From contig JAJPKM010000017.1 of NCBI GenBank assembly GCA_021323735.1, positions 1-58,762 of the forward strand: a DNA stretch of 58,762 nucleotides. The letters are read 5' to 3'. The stretch is from Gammaproteobacteria bacterium. Its GTDB lineage: Bacteria > Pseudomonadota > Gammaproteobacteria > Steroidobacterales > Steroidobacteraceae. A program made the position numbers and the translations under genes. Below the pieces are notes generated by a model. The model ran no database searches. It was not told the DNA's origin and was given only the letters and a program-made list of their open reading frames with translations. Below are positions 25,123-33,239 of the stretch, one piece after another. The first letter of the stretch is position 1. Each line of letters starts with the position of its first letter.

Positions 25123-26400
25123 TCAGTGCGGTCGCGAGCGTTCGCGGGCGACCCAGGCTTCGACCTCCTCGAGCTTTCGCGGAATGGAGGAGGTCAGCAA
25201 CCGGTAGCCGCGATCCGCCATCACCACCTCGTCCTCGATACGTACCCCGAATCCTTGGGCGGGCAGGTAGACCCCAGGCTCGACCGTAAAGACCGCACCG
25301 GCCGGAATAGGTTTCTCAGCGTCGCCGGCGTCATGCACATCCAGACCGACGAAGTGACCGAAGCCGTGGATAAAATCCGCAAGATAGCCCGAACGTCGCA
25401 ACGACTCCTCGGCCACGTGCTGCAGTTCCGCCATCGAGACGCCCGGTTTGATCGCGGCGAAAATGTCCTCTTGCGCTTGGTATACCGCGTGATATACGCG
25501 AGCCTGCTCCGCGGTAAAGTGTCCCGATACCGGATAGGTGCGGGTGACATCCGAGGCATAGCGGCCGTAGTCGGCCGCCGCATCGACCACCACCAAGTCC
25601 CCGTTCTGCAAGATGCGGGAGTTCTTGTCCCAATGCAGCACCGCGCCGTTCGGACCGCTGCCCACGATGGAGGAATAGGATAGACCCGTGGCGCCGTTGG
25701 CAAAGAATGCATATTCGAGTTGCGTCTGCACGTCGCGCTCCGAAACGCCCGCGACCGTGGCGCGGGCGACGGCATTGTGTCCTATCGCAGTAATGGCAAT
25801 CGCGCGCTCCATGCGCTCCAGTTCCTCCGGCCCATGAGCTGAGCGCAGATCCGCCAGCAATCCGCGCTTGTAGATGACCTTGAGGCCGAAACGGCCGGCA
25901 ACGCGCAGCGCCAGCTCATCATCGTTGCGATCCGTTTTGGCCATGCTCGCCGGGGTGATCATGGCCACACAGTCGTGGTGCAACCCGGCGGCGGACAGCG
26001 CGGATTCAGGCGAGCCGCGCAGAACGCGGTCGACGCCGTATTTCTTCAGCAGCTCCGGCGATACCGCTTCGCGCGGACCGGTCCAGCGCTCCGCCTCCGG
26101 ATCCCGCGATTTCAAAAAGAGCAGGACTTTCCTGTAGGGCGACTTCGGCAGCAAGACCAGATGCGCATCCGGTTCATTGATGCCGGTGAGCCAGTAGAAG
26201 TTCGCATCCTGACGATAGTCCTCCGTGATGCCATTCACCTCACCCTGTGAGGAAATGATGGCTGCGCAATCACCGAGTTCTGCGAGTACGCGCGCTCTGC
26301 GCTGCTCATAGACGGCAACCGGCAGATCCGCCGGCGGCATTGGGTTGGGATGAACAAAGGCGCTCCCGATGGTCGAAGCGAGAACGAGGGCATGGAGCAT
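25123..26400 (-). CDS. Secreted M24 aminopeptidase P-like Xaa-Pro peptidase
   Basis: The ATG at 26400 follows AAGGATTCGAC and starts a signal-like segment (MLHALVLASTIGSAFVHP). Upstream starts would add about 59 residues with no homology. The AMP_N domain comes first (YEQRRARVLAELGDCAAIISSQGE, DFYW-like ANFYWLTGINEPDA). The pita-bread catalytic domain follows with all five metal ligands: Asp in VVVDAAADYG, Asp in ASDVTRTYP, His in HGFGHFVGLDVHD, Glu in FTVEPGVYL and Glu in VRIEDEVVM. It removes an N-terminal residue preceding proline using two metal ions. A putative export signal is unusual for PepP but common in periplasmic relatives. The gene lies 42 bp past the S9 peptidase start on the same strand, so the two may share a peptide-degrading operon. 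Confidence 0.9.
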   Translation of the reverse strand: MLHALVLASTIGSAFVHPNPMPPADLPVAVYEQRRARVLAELGDCAAIISSQGEVNGITEDYRQDANFYWLTGINEPDAHLVLLPKSPYRKVLLFLKSRDPEAERWTGPREAVSPELLKKYGVDRVLRGSPESALSAAGLHHDCVAMITPASMAKTDRNDDELALRVAGRFGLKVIYKRGLLADLRSAHGPEELERMERAIAITAIGHNAVARATVAGVSERDVQTQLEYAFFANGATGLSYSSIVGSGPNGAVLHWDKNSRILQNGDLVVVDAAADYGRYASDVTRTYPVSGHFTAEQARVYHAVYQAQEDIFAAIKPGVSMAELQHVAEESLRRSGYLADFIHGFGHFVGLDVHDAGDAEKPIPAGAVFTVEPGVYLPAQGFGVRIEDEVVMADRGYRLLTSSIPRKLEEVEAWVARERSRPH

Positions 26401-26666
26401 GTCGAATCCTTCAGTGGCCGCGGCTCGGGCGCCGTCTGGGCCGAATCCTACGTTGCGGGGAAAGCCAGTACAAGGACACAACAGCACGAACCAGCTCACA
26501 ATCGGCAACCCCTTGTTGGCGGCCCGTTGCTTGCGTTCCCCGATCGTGCCATCGAATTGCGGCGTTCGAGAGCTCACATTGTACGCGTCGGTGCCACCGA
26601 ATGTCTGAGCCGCGCCCGTCTCAGAATTTTTTGTGAATATTCCTCCGTCGAGCTAGGCTAGAAGGC

Positions 26667-28187
26667 ATGGATTCGCGTGTCATTTCCGCCAATCACATCG
26701 CGCGCACCGATGGATCTCTCCTAAACGTAATGACCGGCCGAGTACCCTTATCGGTAGTTTGGGCTCTTACGGCGCTTGGAGCGGCCTCATCCTTTGCGGC
26801 TGAGCAGGCTGTTGGTGCGAATCATGCCGAACGTGCGAGCCGGGATGCGATCCGATGCGCTTCTGGGAAACCGGAGGTCGCGATTGCTGCGTGCAGCAAC
26901 ATCATCGGCGACCAACGCGAGACTCCGGAGAATCGCGCAAGCGCCCTGCGCACCCGCGCGTCTTTCTATCAGCAGCAGGGCGACCTGGATCACGCCATCG
27001 ACGATTACACTACTGCGCTGAAAACGGTGGTAAAAACTGCAGAGCAGCAGGGAGTCCTCGCCAAGATCCATTTAAATCGCGGCTTGATGTTCTTCCGCAA
27101 GAACGACGAGGCCGAGGCGTTGGCGGATTACAACGAAGCCATCGCACTCGACCCGCAGCTCGCTTCGGCTTACCTCAATCGCGCCGCGATCTCGGCAAAT
27201 CGCCGGGACGATGACCGCGCCATCGCCGATCTCGACAAAGCGGCAACCATCAGTCCCAACGAGTCCGGGATATACCTTAGCCGTGGTTTCATCTACGCCC
27301 GCCGCGGGGAGAGCGCCCCGGCGCTCGCCGACTATTCGAAGGCCATTGAATTGAACCCGGCGGACGCAACGGCTTGGCGCGACCGCGCCTATGTGTACCG
27401 CGTGCTGGGCGACGATTCGAAGGCATCCGCCGACGCGGCCGAGGCAATTCGACTGGATCCCGATGCGACCAGCGCCCATCTGTATCTCGGGCTCAGCCTT
27501 CAGGCGGCCGGTAAGGCCGCGCAAGCCCTGGATGAGTTTGACCGAGCGATCAAGCTGAACCCTCGCGATGCTCATGCCTACATGGCGCGCGGCAATTACT
27601 ACCTCGCGCAACGGAATCTGGAGCGCTCGATTACTGACTTCACAGAAGCCATTCGTCTTAATGCCACCATGACCGCTGCCTATGTCAATCGCGGCACCGC
27701 CTTCTTCGGCAGGTCCGATTGGGACTTGGCGATCGCGGACTTCACCAGCGCCATCGCGCTTGATCCCAAGGAGGGCGCGGCCTACTTGAACCGCGGCCTG
27801 ACGTTCGGCGCCAAGCATGAGCGTGACCGCGCAATCGCGGATTATACTCAAGCGATCCGAATCGATTCCAATGCACTGGATGCATATCGGCACCGTGCCT
27901 TCTTACGTCAGCAAGAGGGAGATAGTCACGGCGCGCTCGAAGACTACGATCGGGTGATCAGCTCCAATCCGCGGGATGCCGAGGCGCTTCGCGGCCGTGG
28001 TTTCGTTCGGCTCAATCTGCATGAACCGGATGCGGCAATCGCCGATCTGACTGCCGCGATCTCACTCAACCCGACCGACGCCCTGGCCTTTGGCTTCAGA
28101 TCATTGGCTTATGCAGCCATAAAGGACTTCAAGCGCGCAGATAGTGATGACGCAGCAGCCCGAAAACTCAACCCGACGACCCGATAG
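26667..28187 (+). CDS. Tetratricopeptide-repeat protein, probably periplasmic
   Basis: 506 residues from ATG 26667, or 485 from ATG 26730, which is followed by a better-formed signal (VWALTALGAASSFAAE). From about residue 90 to the end the protein is a run of about twelve 34-residue TPR motifs (AYLNRAAISANRRDDDRAIADLDKA, AYVNRGTAFFGRSDWDLAIADFTSAI and similar), many ending in the ALDP/LNP turn. TPR arrays make scaffolds for protein-protein contacts. Two cysteines near the N-terminus (RCASG, AACSN) precede the array and could form a disulphide. It stands alone and is convergent with the phosphoesterase gene. No partner can be named. Confidence 0.88.
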   Translation: MDSRVISANHIARTDGSLLNVMTGRVPLSVVWALTALGAASSFAAEQAVGANHAERASRDAIRCASGKPEVAIAACSNIIGDQRETPENRASALRTRASFYQQQGDLDHAIDDYTTALKTVVKTAEQQGVLAKIHLNRGLMFFRKNDEAEALADYNEAIALDPQLASAYLNRAAISANRRDDDRAIADLDKAATISPNESGIYLSRGFIYARRGESAPALADYSKAIELNPADATAWRDRAYVYRVLGDDSKASADAAEAIRLDPDATSAHLYLGLSLQAAGKAAQALDEFDRAIKLNPRDAHAYMARGNYYLAQRNLERSITDFTEAIRLNATMTAAYVNRGTAFFGRSDWDLAIADFTSAIALDPKEGAAYLNRGLTFGAKHERDRAIADYTQAIRIDSNALDAYRHRAFLRQQEGDSHGALEDYDRVISSNPRDAEALRGRGFVRLNLHEPDAAIADLTAAISLNPTDALAFGFRSLAYAAIKDFKRADSDDAAARKLNPTTR

Positions 28188-28225
28188 GGTATGGCACTCT
28201 GTTGCCACCCTTGATTCGAGCTTAT

Positions 28226-28263
28226 AAAAAATGACGCCGACCGGGCTGCCCCGATCGGCGTCA
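28226..28263 (-). terminator. Rho-independent terminator of the phosphoesterase gene
   Basis: TGACGCCGA (28232-28240) and TCGGCGTCA (28255-28263) pair with further GC pairing toward the loop. On the minus strand the stem is followed by six T residues (A-run at 28226-28231). This is a textbook terminator about 40 bp after the minus-strand stop at 28305. The T-run faces the minus strand only, although the stem may also slow convergent transcription from the TPR gene. Confidence 0.85.
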
Positions 28264-28304
28264 CAGAGACCTCATAAAGAGAGTCAGTCGGTCAGTGCCG
28301 ATCC

Positions 28305-30539
28305 TTATCTCCGGTCCTTGCCGTCATCGCCGTCATGGTGATCCCGGTCATGCCGATCGAAATCGAACATGTCGAAGAGATCGCCGATCGCGGGTCCATT
28401 TACCGGGATGTAAGGCGCGGCGAAATCGTCGCCGTCATGATCGCCTTCCCTGCGGCGGGTTTCCGGGTTGGGCAGATTGTCGCGGCTGCGGCTGCTCAAC
28501 GTGCCCAGCTGCCAGTTCCTCTCGATGAACTTGGTGAGCGATGCATGATCGGTGTAGGTGTGATTCACGTGCCCACCCTTTGTGAAGGGCGATACCACGA
28601 TGAACGGAATGCGTGGTGCGTCACCGAAGAAGTCCAGCGGTTGGATGAAACCTGAGTCGTAGAAGCCGCCGGACTCGTCCCAGGTGATGATGATGGCCGT
28701 GTCTTTGGCCAACTCCGGCTTTGCCTGCACCGCATCGACGATGTTCTTCACGAAGGCTTCGAACAGGTCGAATTTCGAGGACTGAGGATGGCCGTCGACG
28801 AAGCCGCTCGGCTTGATGATGGACACCGAAGGCACGGTGCCGTTGTTGACGTCATCGAAGAAGTCCGTCACGTCCTTGTTGTTCGCGCGGCCGGCTGCCG
28901 AACCCATGATGCTGACGGAGTACTGCATGGGATTGCAGATGGGGCAGAACTGGTTCGGCAATCCCGCGGCGGCCGCATTGAAGCCATCGCCGTAGTAGTG
29001 CCAGCTGACATTCTTGGCCATCAAGGCATCGCCGATGGTCGGAATGGTTTGCGGGGGAATGAAGAACGTGTCGCTGCCGTCCGCGGCAGGCACTGCTGCG
29101 GTGCCGGCCTGCGTGCCATTCGGGTGGAAGCCCGGGAAGAAGTTATTGATGGCATAGAAGGTATTCGGCGCGCAGTTCGATTTCAGCTGCGACTGCGCCA
29201 GATAGTTCAGGATGGGTTGTACGCCCGGCTGCGTCGCGTCGAAGCAATTGACGTATTCGCCCAGCGCAGCGCCGACGTCGTTGGTGTAGAGGTTCGGGTC
29301 GACGATGGGCGCCGCATGCGCCGCTTGCAAGGTGGCGAGCGACTGTGCCCCGATCACGGGATTTGGATTGGCGACCAGCGAGATGGTGCCTAGAGCCTTC
29401 GGCAGGCCGGCAGCGGCCGCCGGGATCGCCGTCGGGGCGGGAATGGGAGTGCCCTTGCCGTCGCTGAAGAAGTACACATCGCCCGTGCCGAACATGATGT
29501 GGTTGGCACCGGTGCCGCCGATCACGGCTTGATGCATGTTGTCGCTGATCGTGTACTTGTCGGCCAGTTGCTTGAAGTAGGGAGCATCGCCCTGCTGCAT
29601 GTTGAAGAACGCCAGCGACGTGCCGCTGCCCTCTTCGGTGGGGCCGGTGTAGGTCGCGGCGAAAATCGGACCCAGCGCGCCCGGTGCCGCGAAGGCATTG
29701 GGGTTGATCGCGCCCGCGAAGGTGCTGGCGACGAAGGGCATGAGATCCAAGAGACATCCGCTGGGATTGGAGCGCGTGGCCTGCGACTTGTCGCAATCCA
29801 TCATCTGCCACATTTGGAAGAACCGATGGATGGTGTCTTCGGTGTACGAGTCATAGGGAAGGCCGGGCCCGCCATTCTGCGAATGTGCGGTCTGCTGGAA
29901 CGGGCCGTTGGGAAGGCCGGCCGCCGAATTGACGCCGAAGATGCGGAAATCCGGATTCCTGATCAGCGAGGTGGTTTCGGTAATGTCGGGTGCATCGGCG
30001 GCGAAACCCGTGGTCATGATTTCCAGCGCATGCTGTTGCTGCGCGAAATCCGTGGTCAGCGTCAGCTCCGGTTCAGCCAGAGCCGCCGCTTCGGTGGTTG
30101 CGAACGGCGAACCGGTGGCATCGCTGGGCGCCCGCGGCACGCGGTTCAAGTCCGGCGCCGGCAGGGGATTGACGGGGCTCTTGGTAGAGTTGTAGGCCGT
30201 CTTGCTGCCCGCGGGCGGGTGGATGTAGTACTGTGGCTGAGCGGCAACGGAAAATTGCTGAGCCTGTTGGAAATTCTCACCGGGCGTGCCGTCGGCATTG
30301 ACGATGCCACGCGACAGCAGGTTCCACACCCCTTCTTCGCGGTGCTTCGGCACATAGGTGGCGAAGGCGTGGTCGAAACTGCTGTTCTCACCAATAATGA
30401 TGATCACATGCTTGATGGGCGATGCGGTCTGTACGTCTTTGGCTGCATCCGCGGCACAAGCCAAGTCCGCGCCGGCCAGGGCCGCTACACACGCTCCCAG
30501 CGCCAATTTGTATTTAAGAGTTCCTATTGCCGAAAGCAT
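28305..30539 (-). CDS. Secreted phosphoesterase (phospholipase C / acid phosphatase family)
   Basis: 744 residues. A Sec signal peptide (KLALGACVAALAGADLACAAD) is followed by the PF04185 opening KHVIIIIGENSSFDHAF, whose Glu and Asn bind the catalytic metal. The family's downstream elements are near the C-terminus: SIIKPSGFVDGHPQSS, AIIITWDESGGFYDSG, IPFIVVSPFTKGGHVNHT and DHASLTKFIERNW. Members hydrolyse phosphodiesters or phosphomonoesters outside the inner membrane. The last ~15 residues are an unusual His/Asp-rich tail (HDRDHHDGDD), a possible metal-binding patch. There is no twin-arginine motif. The gene is monocistronic, with a clear terminator downstream. Confidence 0.9.
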   Translation of the reverse strand: MLSAIGTLKYKLALGACVAALAGADLACAADAAKDVQTASPIKHVIIIIGENSSFDHAFATYVPKHREEGVWNLLSRGIVNADGTPGENFQQAQQFSVAAQPQYYIHPPAGSKTAYNSTKSPVNPLPAPDLNRVPRAPSDATGSPFATTEAAALAEPELTLTTDFAQQQHALEIMTTGFAADAPDITETTSLIRNPDFRIFGVNSAAGLPNGPFQQTAHSQNGGPGLPYDSYTEDTIHRFFQMWQMMDCDKSQATRSNPSGCLLDLMPFVASTFAGAINPNAFAAPGALGPIFAATYTGPTEEGSGTSLAFFNMQQGDAPYFKQLADKYTISDNMHQAVIGGTGANHIMFGTGDVYFFSDGKGTPIPAPTAIPAAAAGLPKALGTISLVANPNPVIGAQSLATLQAAHAAPIVDPNLYTNDVGAALGEYVNCFDATQPGVQPILNYLAQSQLKSNCAPNTFYAINNFFPGFHPNGTQAGTAAVPAADGSDTFFIPPQTIPTIGDALMAKNVSWHYYGDGFNAAAAGLPNQFCPICNPMQYSVSIMGSAAGRANNKDVTDFFDDVNNGTVPSVSIIKPSGFVDGHPQSSKFDLFEAFVKNIVDAVQAKPELAKDTAIIITWDESGGFYDSGFIQPLDFFGDAPRIPFIVVSPFTKGGHVNHTYTDHASLTKFIERNWQLGTLSSRSRDNLPNPETRRREGDHDGDDFAAPYIPVNGPAIGDLFDMFDFDRHDRDHHDGDDGKDRR

Positions 30540-30663
30540 TCATCGCTCCTTACTAAGGGTTAACCATCGGGAAGGAGGCGCATGCTAGAGAAGGCCGATG
30601 TCACCCGTATGACATCAAGGTTAGGATTTGAGCATGTGGGCGCATTCACGGGTTATCCAGAAC

Positions 30664-30690
30664 TTGCCGATTACCGGGAAGCGGTATAGA
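30664..30690 (+). promoter_or_regulatory. Candidate promoter of higBA
   Basis: TTGCCG (30664-30669) and TATAGA (30685-30690) resemble -35 and -10 elements with a 15-bp spacer, slightly short. They lie just before the GTG start at 30699, leaving almost no leader, as often seen for autoregulated toxin-antitoxin promoters. Confidence 0.4.
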
Positions 30691-30698
30691 ATGCCGAT

Positions 30699-30983
30699 GT
30701 GGCAATTCAGGGATTCAAATGTAAGGATACCGAAGAGCTTTTCAGGACAGGGAAGTCGCGGCGTTTCGGCGCGATACGCAAGGTCGCTACTCGAAAGCTC
30801 ACGATGCTGGAGGCGGCAACCGTGCTTGAGGACCTGGAATCGCCGCCGGGTAATCGGCTCGAAGCGCTGGTACGTGATCGAGTGGGGCAGCACAGCATCC
30901 GCATTAACGATCAATTCCGTGCCTGCTTTGTTTGGACCGATTCAGGACCAACGGACGTTGAGATCACAAACCACTACGCGTGA
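30699..30983 (+). CDS. higB: HigB-family mRNA-interferase toxin
   Basis: GTG start at 30699 and 94 residues, the usual HigB length. Family features are the N-terminal GFKCKDTEELFRTGKSRRFG, LEAATVLEDLESPPGNRLEAL and the C-terminal core QHSIRINDQFRACFVWTDSG-VEITNHYA, which carries the Arg, Phe and Tyr/His positions of the RelE-like fold. HigB cleaves mRNA at the ribosome and is neutralised by HigA. The toxin gene precedes the antitoxin gene, the characteristic order of this family, with a 13-bp gap. Both products look complete. Confidence 0.93.
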   Translation: MAIQGFKCKDTEELFRTGKSRRFGAIRKVATRKLTMLEAATVLEDLESPPGNRLEALVRDRVGQHSIRINDQFRACFVWTDSGPTDVEITNHYA

Positions 30984-30996
30984 GGGGCAGGATTAT

Positions 30997-31314
30997 ATGA
31001 CTTTCAAGAACGGAATGCGTCCGGTTCACCCCGGCGAAGTGCTTCGTGAAGAGTACTTGAACCCATTGGAGCTGAGCGCAAATGCACTTGCCAAGGCTCT
31101 ACACCTGAGCCCGTCGCGCATTGGTGATATCGTTCTGGAGCGCCGGGGCATCACTGCCGATACCGCTATGCGACTCGCGCGCTACTTCGGCGGCACCGCG
31201 CAGTTCTGGCTGAACTTGCAATCTTTATACGATCTGCGAACGGCGGAGCGTTCTGCGGAAACGAAGCGCGCCATCCGGGAGATTGAACCCCTTGATCACG
31301 AGGCGGTAGCCTGA
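30997..31314 (+). CDS. higA: HigA-family antitoxin (XRE-type DNA-binding protein)
   Basis: The ATG at 30997 gives 105 residues, preceded by GGGGCAGGATT as a ribosome binding site. The HigA signature is clear: MRPVHPGEVLREEYLNPLELSANALAKALHLSPSRIGDI as first helices and helix-turn-helix, then AMRLARYFGGTAQFWLNLQ. It binds HigB and represses the higBA promoter as a dimer. The C-terminal tail (EIEPLDHEAVA) is short and acidic. The operon has no other obvious members. Confidence 0.95.
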   Translation: MTFKNGMRPVHPGEVLREEYLNPLELSANALAKALHLSPSRIGDIVLERRGITADTAMRLARYFGGTAQFWLNLQSLYDLRTAERSAETKRAIREIEPLDHEAVA

Positions 31315-31360
31315 AATCGCCCCGGGGGGCACCGCGTGCTTGCCATCGCGGCCTTCTAAG

Positions 31361-32005
31361 CTAGCTCCCTGCGCGACGCGCAGCGGCCACCGCGGCTTGC
31401 AAGCCTCCCAAGTCCGAGAGATTCGAGACCCGTTGCCGTCCGATCAACACGCCCGGTGTTCCGCGCATTCCCAAACCGCGCGCCTCGGCGTCATTGCGCA
31501 TCAGCAGTGCGTTGATGGGTGCATCATGCGCGGCCAAATCTTTCTTCAACCGATCCATGTCGATGCCGGCACCGCGCAACGCCGCATCAACTTGACTGTT
31601 TTCCGCCAGCCGTGGGGCGCTGATCAGGGCGTCGTGCGCCTGCAGGTACTTTCCCTGATAGGTGGCTGCCAAGGCTGATTGCGCCGCATAAATCGACACG
31701 CCGCCAAAGATAGGCCACTCCTTATATAGGACTGCCGCGGCATGATCATGTGCGATGAAGGGATGGAAGGCGGGCGCCAGCTCTTTGCAGAACGGGCAGT
31801 TGTAGTCGAAGTATTCCACGATGGTGATGTCGGCAGTGGTAGAGCCCAGCAAGGGAACACCGGGCTCATGGAGCAGGTGCTTTTGTACTTCTGCCGAAAT
31901 CGGCGGCGGATTCTGCGCGCCGGCCACGGTCGGTAGCGCCAAGCCAATCACTTGCGCGGCGAGCAATGAGACCAGGCCGCAATGGGTGAGAAATCCGCCT
32001 TTCAT
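31361..32005 (-). CDS. DsbA-family periplasmic thiol-disulphide oxidoreductase
   Basis: 214 residues with a signal peptide (LVSLLAAQVIGLALPTVAGAQ). The thioredoxin-fold active site is Cys70-Pro-Phe-Cys73 in VEYFDYNCPFCKEL, and the cis-proline loop is MRGTPGVLIG. The order and the DYNCPFC motif match the ScsC/BdbD/Com1-like branch of DsbA rather than E. coli DsbA (CPHC). Members oxidise or isomerise disulphides in the periplasm and some protect against copper. It is the last of four minus-strand genes starting with doxX at 33692, and the gene just upstream (32049-32819) also encodes a thioredoxin-like secreted protein with a CSSC motif. Confidence 0.9.
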   Translation of the reverse strand: MKGGFLTHCGLVSLLAAQVIGLALPTVAGAQNPPPISAEVQKHLLHEPGVPLLGSTTADITIVEYFDYNCPFCKELAPAFHPFIAHDHAAAVLYKEWPIFGGVSIYAAQSALAATYQGKYLQAHDALISAPRLAENSQVDAALRGAGIDMDRLKKDLAAHDAPINALLMRNDAEARGLGMRGTPGVLIGRQRVSNLSDLGGLQAAVAAARRAGS

Positions 32006-32048
32006 GATGTCCTCGCTGGCTGAGTCTCGATCAAACTAGTTCTTCAGT

Positions 32049-32819
32049 CTAATTCGTCTGGGTGCCCGGCGCAGCCGCAGCGCGCAGTGCGGCCACGGCG
32101 CTGCCAACGATACTCCCCTGGTTGCCACGCTGCAGCAAAACGGCCACTTGCGTTGCGTCGGCGGGAAACGAAGACAGCGGCACCCGCAGGACGCTCGGCT
32201 TACCGTCCCATGCCGCCACCCGGCGGAATTGCCGCACGATATTGTACTCCGTGAGAGTTCGGCCGGAATTCTCGCCTCTGCCCACCGCGGTAGTGGCCTG
32301 CGGAAGATAGGCGACCACGTTGAGGTCGCAACCATTCTGCGCGGCGCGTTCCGGCAGGCTCACGGTCAGCTCGCTGCCTGTGACCTCGACGCCGATCGGC
32401 ACGTCCTGCTGCCGCTCCGCCAGCGCAGCCAGGATCCGCCGGCGATCGGAGCCGACATAGCTGGCCCTGCCGTCGATCACGACCTGCGGCGTGAACGCCG
32501 ACGACAAATTGAGGGAATCTACATATCGAACTTGGCGTGGCGTGGCCGTGGGGATTTCATATCGGTCGCGCCATCCAATGTTGTCCCAGTAGTCCACATG
32601 GAATGCCAGCGCAATGACATTGGGGAGCCTCGCGATCTCGCCGAGCAGGGCGTCGGCGGGCGGACAGGAACTGCAGCCTTGAGAGGTAAACAATTCCACC
32701 ACCACCGGTTTGGCGGGCGCCGCAGTCTCCGCATGCCCCTGATACGTCGTACACAACGCGGCCATCGCGAACAGACTCGAAGAAAAGGCCATTTTATTGA
32801 GCCACATCATACGAATCAC
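32049..32819 (-). CDS. DUF1223 secreted thioredoxin-like protein
   Basis: 256 residues from ATG 32819, with ATG 32792 also possible. A signal-like segment (AFSSSLFAMAALCTTYQGHAET) precedes KPVVVELFTSQGCSSCPPADALL, the family opening with a CxxC pair at 49 and 52. DUF1223 continues with VIALAFHVDYWDNIGWRDRY, FTPQVVIDGRASYVGSDR and a C-terminal beta domain. The CxxC after a beta-strand and the FTPQVVIDG cis-proline-like loop suggest thiol redox or metal-thiol chemistry in the periplasm, though the biochemical role is unproven. It lies 43 bp upstream of the DsbA-like gene on the same strand and after the hairpin ending the bufferin-like gene. Confidence 0.85.
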   Translation of the reverse strand: MIRMMWLNKMAFSSSLFAMAALCTTYQGHAETAAPAKPVVVELFTSQGCSSCPPADALLGEIARLPNVIALAFHVDYWDNIGWRDRYEIPTATPRQVRYVDSLNLSSAFTPQVVIDGRASYVGSDRRRILAALAERQQDVPIGVEVTGSELTVSLPERAAQNGCDLNVVAYLPQATTAVGRGENSGRTLTEYNIVRQFRRVAAWDGKPSVLRVPLSSFPADATQVAVLLQRGNQGSIVGSAVAALRAAAAPGTQTN

Positions 32820-32867
32820 CGCCTTCCGAAGATTACCGACCCACTCTTACCGGCACGGAGGCCCAGG

Positions 32868-32893
32868 GAAAGGGAGGGGGCGTTCCCCCTCCC
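32868..32893 (-). terminator. Hairpin terminator or attenuator after the bufferin-like gene
   Basis: GGGAGGGGG and CCCCCTCCC (32872-32880 and 32885-32893) form a perfect nine-base stem with a four-base loop. On the minus strand it is followed by TTTCCC, a short T-rich tail. It lies 18 bp past the stop of the cysteine-rich gene and before the DUF1223 start. It may terminate much of the transcription so that the small peptide is made in excess over DUF1223. Confidence 0.6.
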
Positions 32894-32910
32894 AGGCCTT
32901 GATCGGCCGG

Positions 32911-33162
32911 TTACTTCTTCGCTTTCGCCGCGTCGCAGTCCTTCTGCGTCGTTTCCTTGAAGCCTTGTCCCTTGCAGGAGTTCTGGCCTTTGCAGGCGTT
33001 CTTCGCCGTCTTGCAGGACGACTGACCCTTGCAGGAATTGGCGCCATCGCAGTGCACTTTGGCCTCGTCGGCGGCGCTGGCGGTTCCAATGGAAGCAACA
33101 CTGAACAGGAGAGCGGCGGCCGTGGCAATCGCGGCGCCGGAGACGGACTTCGACATGAGCAT
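32911..33162 (-). CDS. bufA2: BufA2-like bufferin, periplasmic cysteine-rich peptide
   Basis: The ATG at 33162 follows GAGGAATTTACC and gives 83 residues. A signal peptide (about 1-30, SGAAIATAAALLFSVASIGTASA) precedes a short hydrophilic chain with six cysteines at 38, 44, 50, 57, 63 and 76 in the repeated pattern NSCKGQ-SSCK-NACKGQ-NSCKGQGF. This matches BufA2-type bufferins, ribosomally made peptides whose cysteines are converted to thiooxazoles by an MNIO (DUF692) enzyme with a DUF2063 partner and which bind copper in the periplasm. A DoxX gene, a usual operon member, lies directly upstream, but neither modifying enzyme is in the window. The family call rests on the motif, and modification is inference. 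Confidence 0.78.
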   Translation of the reverse strand: MLMSKSVSGAAIATAAALLFSVASIGTASAADEAKVHCDGANSCKGQSSCKTAKNACKGQNSCKGQGFKETTQKDCDAAKAKK

Positions 33163-33239
33163 GGTAAATTCCTCGTTGATGATGATGGCAATGAGGGATA
33201 TTCCCCTTGCCCGAAGAGAAGACCGGGGCAGGGCGTGGG

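Noticed and set aside
28305-30563. Plus-strand open frames of 201 and 354 codons opposite the phosphoesterase
   Set aside because: They are antisense to clear PF04185 motifs, have no signal or domain, and are rich in residues expected from reversed Gly/Ala/Asp codons.
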